A DNA stretch of 64,000 bases, taken from Proteiniclasticum sp043951855 (GTDB taxonomy: Bacteria > Bacillota > Clostridia > Clostridiales > Clostridiaceae). Positions 60,179 to 64,000 of this stretch are shown here, one piece after another (within the stretch, counting starts at the first letter, position 1; every line of letters starts with the position of its first letter). The translations under genes and the position numbers were made by a program. The stretch lies in contig NZ_JBINJW010000008.1 in assembly GCF_043951855.1 (NCBI RefSeq), positions 57,445-121,444 on the forward strand, in the 5' to 3' direction. Under the pieces are notes generated by a model. It ran no database searches, was not told the DNA's origin, and saw nothing but the letters and a program-made list of their open reading frames with translations.

Positions 60179-61696
60179 TTGAGATCTATAAAATATAAGA
60201 TTACCATTGCCATCTCTCTAAGTGCCCTGCTGTCTCTTCTGATTGCCTATGTAGTCATCAATCTGACTTTGAATGCCAGATTCAATGACTATCTGCAGGT
60301 GAATCAGATTAAGAGAGATGAAAGAATCATTGATACGTTCAGAGACAATTATCTGCGTGACGAAAGATGGACCATCACTTCCGGAAAGAGTCTGGAAAGA
60401 GAGGCTGAGTCTTCTGCCTTCACCATTTCCTTACTGAACTGGGATAAAAGTGTAATGTGGGCAATGGATCCTTTGAAGCTGGTGGAAAAGGAAAAGGAAA
60501 TCAACCCGGAAACTTCTTTCAGCATGGAACAGTACGTCCCCAATGAATATCCGATCAAAAACGAGAACCGGATTATCGGCTATGTAGTCATCGGACAGTT
60601 CTCTCCCCTGGTGATTTCCCAGGAAGACGAGAATTTCCTGAATTCCATCACCATGAGCATTCTGATTAGCGCCTTCCTGGCAGTGTTTCTCATCATCCTC
60701 ATTGCGCTTTTTGTAGCAAGACAGCTGTCGGATCCCATTGAAAGGATCTCACAGACAGCCTACAGCCTCTCCATGGGAGATCTGTCAGCCCGAGAAAACC
60801 TGGAGGCTGATGTTGTGGAAATTGAAACCCTCAGAAACAGCATCAACTCCCTGGGCGAGAAACTGGATCGGCAGGATATGCTGAGAAAAAGACTGATCAC
60901 TGATGTGTCACATGAATTACGGAACCCTCTGAATGTTCTGCAGACGAATCTCGAAGCGATCATTGACGGAATACTTCCAGCTACGCCAGAACGGCTGCAG
61001 TCTCTGAATTCAGAGGTAGTAAGATTCGGTAAGCTTCTGGACAATCTGAATATCCTGAAGCAGTTCGAATCAGAAAGCATGGTGGCGAAGATTGCTGTGC
61101 TGGATATCAAACAGGTGCTTCAGGACATCTATCATAACTTCCAGGGTCTGACCAAGGAGAAGTCCATTCGACTGAAGTATGTATTTCAGAAGAATTCTGA
61201 TTTTCTCATACTGGCAGATAAGCATTCCATCTATCAGGTCGTAACCAACCTTCTGCATAATGCCATCAAGTTCACACCAAGAAATGGCACAATCACCATA
61301 AGACTCACAAGAGACGACCGATACTGCTACATTAGAATCAAGGATACCGGAATCGGTATACCCGAAGAAGATCTGCCTAATGTATTTGAAAGATTCTACA
61401 GAGTGGACAAGTCCCGAGAACTTATTGAGGGAAGCGGTATCGGGCTCACCATCGTGAAGAATTTCGTGAAACTCAACGGTGGAACCATTACGGTCAACTC
61501 CACGGTAGGAAAAGGATCCACATTTACAATCAGGTTCAATCTTTATGAAATCGGTGAACGGATTCCCGGTGAGGAGATGGAGACGACATCGAATTTCCCC
61601 CTCCGCTCTGATGAGAGTGAAACCTTCACACGAAGAGGATCTGAGACCATTATGGGTGCCGATCAGACAAAGTCAGATGGAAATCCAGAGCAATAA
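60179..61696 (+). CDS. Sensor histidine kinase
   Basis: 505 residues. Two membrane helices (about 9-31 and 157-181) enclose an extracellular sensor region of about 125 residues; then a HAMP domain (about 182-232), a HisKA domain with His245 (DVSHELRNP), and a HATPase domain with N box NLLHNAIKFTP, DTGIGIPEED and GSGIGLTIVK. A 45-residue hydrophilic tail extends past the catalytic domain. The start is a TTG placed directly after the regulator stop, with GGTGG upstream, so translation is coupled. The signal sensed is unknown. Confidence 0.92.
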   Translation: MRSIKYKITIAISLSALLSLLIAYVVINLTLNARFNDYLQVNQIKRDERIIDTFRDNYLRDERWTITSGKSLEREAESSAFTISLLNWDKSVMWAMDPLKLVEKEKEINPETSFSMEQYVPNEYPIKNENRIIGYVVIGQFSPLVISQEDENFLNSITMSILISAFLAVFLIILIALFVARQLSDPIERISQTAYSLSMGDLSARENLEADVVEIETLRNSINSLGEKLDRQDMLRKRLITDVSHELRNPLNVLQTNLEAIIDGILPATPERLQSLNSEVVRFGKLLDNLNILKQFESESMVAKIAVLDIKQVLQDIYHNFQGLTKEKSIRLKYVFQKNSDFLILADKHSIYQVVTNLLHNAIKFTPRNGTITIRLTRDDRYCYIRIKDTGIGIPEEDLPNVFERFYRVDKSRELIEGSGIGLTIVKNFVKLNGGTITVNSTVGKGSTFTIRFNLYEIGERIPGEEMETTSNFPLRSDESETFTRRGSETIMGADQTKSDGNPEQ

Positions 61697-61699
61697 AAA

Positions 61700-61726
61700 A
61701 AGGAGCAGTCACTGCTCCTTCTTTAT
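61700..61726. terminator. Bidirectional terminator between kinase and MarR gene
   Basis: A short perfect hairpin AAGGAGCAG/CTGCTCCTT with a T-run on each strand (A-run before it on +). Confidence 0.85.
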
Positions 61727-61728
61727 TG

Positions 61729-62190
61729 CTATTTTTTATCTTCTATGATATTGTCTTTTGCCTGATTGTCCAGCTGATCAAGAATGAGCTTCAGCTGTTC
61801 TCTCAGCCCTACCACTCCGTCTATGTCCATAGGCAGACTGCAGGCGATGTTGTGCGGCACTTTTTCAGCTTCTCTCATCAGATCTTTACCTTTTTCGCTG
61901 AGATAGATGATCAGATTTCGTTCATCTCTTTTATCTCTGGTTCTTTCAATGTTTCCATCATTTTCGAGTTTTTTGAGAAGCGGTGTCAAAGTACCTGAAT
62001 CCAGTCGCAGCTTACCACCCAATTCCTTCAAGGAAATACCATCCTTTTCCCAAAGAACAATCATAACCAGATATTGCGTGTAAGTTAAACCCAGCGGTTC
62101 CAGCAGGGGTCTGTAGATTTTAGTGATTTCTCTCGAGAAAGCGTACACTGCAAAACAAAGCTGATTTTCTAGTTTTAATTCATCTATCAT
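61729..62190 (-). CDS. OhrR-like MarR-family regulator
   Basis: 153 residues, winged helix MarR fold. The N-terminus LENQLCFAVYAFSREITKIYRPLL and LDSGTLTPLLKKLE are close to the peroxide-sensing OhrR group; Cys12 aligns with the reactive Cys15 of Bacillus OhrR (ENQLCF). It would repress genes until organic peroxide oxidises the cysteine. No ohrA-type peroxidase lies in the window, so it is an orphan here. A palindromic operator sits over its own -10. The start is ATG 62190; only a weak GAGG lies about 8 nt upstream. Confidence 0.85.
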   Translation of the reverse strand: MIDELKLENQLCFAVYAFSREITKIYRPLLEPLGLTYTQYLVMIVLWEKDGISLKELGGKLRLDSGTLTPLLKKLENDGNIERTRDKRDERNLIIYLSEKGKDLMREAEKVPHNIACSLPMDIDGVVGLREQLKLILDQLDNQAKDNIIEDKK

Positions 62191-62212
62191 AATATTACCT
62201 CATGTCTTATTG

Positions 62213-62253
62213 TATTCAATTAAATTGTATCATAAACTATTGTCGAATGTCAA
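62213..62253 (-). promoter_or_regulatory. Promoter with OhrR-type operator
   Basis: On the - strand: TTGACA (62248-62253), 18-nt spacer, TACAAT (62224-62229). A palindrome centred on CAATTAAATTG (62217-62227) with flanking GTATT/TGTAT overlaps the -10. The core matches the OhrR box I recall from Bacillus (TACAATTAAATTGTA). Confidence 0.7.
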
Positions 62254-62271
62254 TAATTCATTCAGTTCTAC

Positions 62272-63015
62272 TTATATGCCGAGATATAATCTTTTGGCCA
62301 GAAAATCAGGAAGTCCGGCTTCCTCTATGCGTTTCGCCGCTTCTTTTATGTTGTAGTCCACTGCTCTGAATGACACTTTCCTTTCATAGGTATCATACAC
62401 AATGTAGTGCGCCTTGGGGATGCTGTTTCTGGACTGCCCTACACTACCCACATTGATGATATAGAGATTCTCATCCAGATAGATATCACCATTTTTGGAG
62501 TCATACATTTCAATGGTTTCATCACTCTTATATTTGAAAATGCAGGGCTTGTGGGTATGGCCTGTGAACATGACTTTGGCTCCACATTTCCTCATCGCCT
62601 CAAAACTTTCCCGAAGAAAGACGGAATCCTTGTTTTCGGGAAAAACATAGGGGAATTCCAATGGATATCCCAGCATGGAATGACAGAGGATGAAGTCTTC
62701 CACCTGAAGCTTCTCAGGAAGTTCCTTCATGTGATCCACATATTCTTTCGGCAGGTTTTTGATGGCATGCATGACGCCCAGCCTGGCATTCTCGCTGAAA
62801 TTAACCAGCGTGAAGGGTTTGATCACTCCATACTCGTGGTTTCCGATGACTCCTTCCCCACCCAGTTCCAGAAAGCGCTTATAGCACAGATATGGATCTG
62901 CTCCGTATCCGACCACATCACCTAAAAAAAGAATCTTATCATACTTTTCAGTTTCAAGCACTTTACTGAAAGCCTGAATATTCGAATGTATATCACTTAA
63001 AATCAAGTATTTCAT
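62272..63015 (-). CDS. Calcineurin-like metallophosphoesterase (YfcE/PrpE-like)
   Basis: 247 residues. All metal motifs are present: Asp8 and His10 (SDIHSN), Asp33 (LGDVVGYG), Asn59-His60 (GNHE), a CHS histidine and GHTH. It is a cytoplasmic phosphatase or phosphodiesterase of unknown substrate. It follows yqeC by 15 nt and probably shares its transcript. Confidence 0.87.
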   Translation of the reverse strand: MKYLILSDIHSNIQAFSKVLETEKYDKILFLGDVVGYGADPYLCYKRFLELGGEGVIGNHEYGVIKPFTLVNFSENARLGVMHAIKNLPKEYVDHMKELPEKLQVEDFILCHSMLGYPLEFPYVFPENKDSVFLRESFEAMRKCGAKVMFTGHTHKPCIFKYKSDETIEMYDSKNGDIYLDENLYIINVGSVGQSRNSIPKAHYIVYDTYERKVSFRAVDYNIKEAAKRIEEAGLPDFLAKRLYLGI

Positions 63016-63030
63016 CTTCTTAATCCCCCG

Positions 63031-63765
63031 TTAATACTCCTTCTCATACAGCACAAAATAACGATCTTCTATTAAACTGCCTTCAAGGACCAGATCGATA
63101 TCGGACAGATCAATGGTTTCAAAAAGATTCAATGCCAATGCTTCATCCATTTCCTTTTCCACTTTATTGATATAGAGGACTTTCTTCCCCACTGCATTTT
63201 TGAAAAGCGCATTCTTGTCATTGACTATTTTTGCCAGATGACCGATGGTCACAAGTGAACCGATGGAGCTTCCGGTCAATTCCAGATATTTATCCAGATG
63301 ATGGATATTCGCCGCATTCACAACGAGCCCCAGTGACTGAATATCCAGCACACCGACTGTTATATCGGTGGTGGATGGAATCTTGGGTTCATGATCTCTG
63401 AACCCCTTCAGTGGTCTTCCATTGGAAAAATCGCATTCAATGATTGTGTGGTCGAATCCATCAGCAATAGTCTCGATATCTTCATTTGTAAGACCGAAAA
63501 CAAGATCTTCCAGATTTTTTCCTTTACCGATGATGTAGATTCCAGGACGATCGATGCTTCCAAGATCATAGTCTTTGTGGTAAGCGTAGTCCATGAAATC
63601 GTACATGGTGATCTCAGGCTTGATGAACGTGGTCGTACTGGAAACCAGAATCTTCTTTTTTCTGCGCAGAGATTCCGTTAATTTATTGATGAGCGTGGTT
63701 TTACCACCGGCTCCGACCAGAGATATATTCGGATATTTATTCAGTTTCAGAATTTCATGAAGCAT
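63031..63765 (-). CDS. yqeC: YqeC-type selenium-dependent hydroxylase accessory protein
   Basis: 244 residues. P-loop protein with GAGGKTT (18-24) and the segment KKILVSSTTTFIKPE typical of YqeC, tied in comparative genomics to selenium-containing molybdenum hydroxylases. The start is ATG 63765 with GGAGGTG 5 nt upstream; a frame opening up to 63825 lacks a site. No hydroxylase, selD or molybdenum cofactor genes are seen in the window, but they could lie just beyond its right edge. Confidence 0.82.
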   Translation of the reverse strand: MLHEILKLNKYPNISLVGAGGKTTLINKLTESLRRKKKILVSSTTTFIKPEITMYDFMDYAYHKDYDLGSIDRPGIYIIGKGKNLEDLVFGLTNEDIETIADGFDHTIIECDFSNGRPLKGFRDHEPKIPSTTDITVGVLDIQSLGLVVNAANIHHLDKYLELTGSSIGSLVTIGHLAKIVNDKNALFKNAVGKKVLYINKVEKEMDEALALNLFETIDLSDIDLVLEGSLIEDRYFVLYEKEY

Positions 63766-63825
63766 CCTATCACCTCCAGAAGCCCGTAATAAACACATTT
63801 TATCGTTTCTTTTATCATATCTCAA

Positions 63826-64000
63826 AGAAAGCCGTTTGTGAACCTACTTCAGGTATTTAGCTATGACTACTTCGCGGTGTCATACCTGGGTTTATGCTTC
63901 TGTTTTTCCCTTATTGATCAATGCCTCAGATGCATTATCCGCTTTCCGAGAGTAATCCAGACAAGACTATCCACTTCACCTTATGCAGTCTGAAAGAATT
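63826..64000. other. Right-edge region without a clear gene
   Basis: About 175 nt. A hairpin-like arrangement CAGGT...ATGAC (63850-63867) with GTCAT-ACCTG (63879-63888) is visible. A 21-codon frame running in from the right edge on the - strand (63935-64000) could be the end of another gene, but is too short to judge. Nothing else is recognised. Confidence 0.3.

Noticed and set aside
63863..63955. A 30-codon + strand frame beginning at ATG 63863
   Set aside because: It has no clear ribosome site, is very short and overlaps a hairpin-like sequence; no family is recognised.
1..64000. tRNA, rRNA, CRISPR array, insertion sequence or prophage
   Set aside because: No tRNA-type loops with acceptor stems, no rRNA blocks, no regularly spaced repeats and no transposase or integrase frames were seen by eye.

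Overview
The window looks like chromosomal DNA of a member of the Bacillota, most likely class Clostridia. The pointers are moderate-to-low GC, strong AGGAGG-type ribosome binding sites with many TTG and GTG starts, a GlgC plus GlgD ADP-glucose pyrophosphorylase pair, the linked run maf-radC-mreBCD / minCDE-rodA-rng / rplU-prp-rpmA / obg-yhbY-nadD-yqeK, a Prp-cleaved L27 N-terminus and a class II (B12) ribonucleotide reductase. I cannot name a genus. I see no rRNA, tRNA, CRISPR array, insertion sequence or phage gene; the window is dense and mostly housekeeping.

Layout. 0-12 kb: tail of a P-type ATPase, a FUSC-type membrane protein, free Met-R-sulfoxide reductase, cvfB and a gamma-carbonic-anhydrase-like gene, then nrdJ behind tandem NrdR boxes, a small membrane protein, an Lrp regulator, plsC, a ComEC-like metallo-beta-lactamase protein, gltX and comEA. 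12-24 kb: a D-Ala-D-Ala carboxypeptidase, then the complete glycogen operon glgB-C-D-A-P ending in a GH13 amylase. 24-31 kb: pseudouridine synthase, yqeK, nadD, yhbY, obg, then rplU-prp-rpmA behind an L21-leader-like RNA, and rng. 31-39 kb: rodA, minEDC, mreDCB, radC, maf and a second FUSC protein. 39-47 kb: sulfurtransferase, PepD, S1-domain protein, CBS protein, the YhaN/YhaO repair pair and a GDPD. 47-55 kb: a polyphosphate region (ppk1 with a downstream gene of unknown function, divergent ppx, an NSS transporter and a two-domain PPK2). 55-64 kb: GNAT and dCMP-deaminase genes, a very small basic protein, a DUF697-type GTPase, a CwlO-like NlpC/P60 hydrolase divergent from a two-component system, an OhrR-like regulator with its operator, a phosphoesterase and yqeC.

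How it fits together. Two storage polymers, glycogen and polyphosphate, have near-complete synthesis and breakdown sets here. Wall elongation (MreBCD, RodA), division-site placement (MinCDE) and wall hydrolysis (CwlO-like, DacF-like) form a second theme. The least explained items are the 222-residue internally duplicated protein after ppk1, a 28-bp palindrome over the likely rodA promoter, a folded element ahead of glgB, and a response regulator that appears to start at an ATC codon. I found no clear undescribed defence or biosynthetic system.
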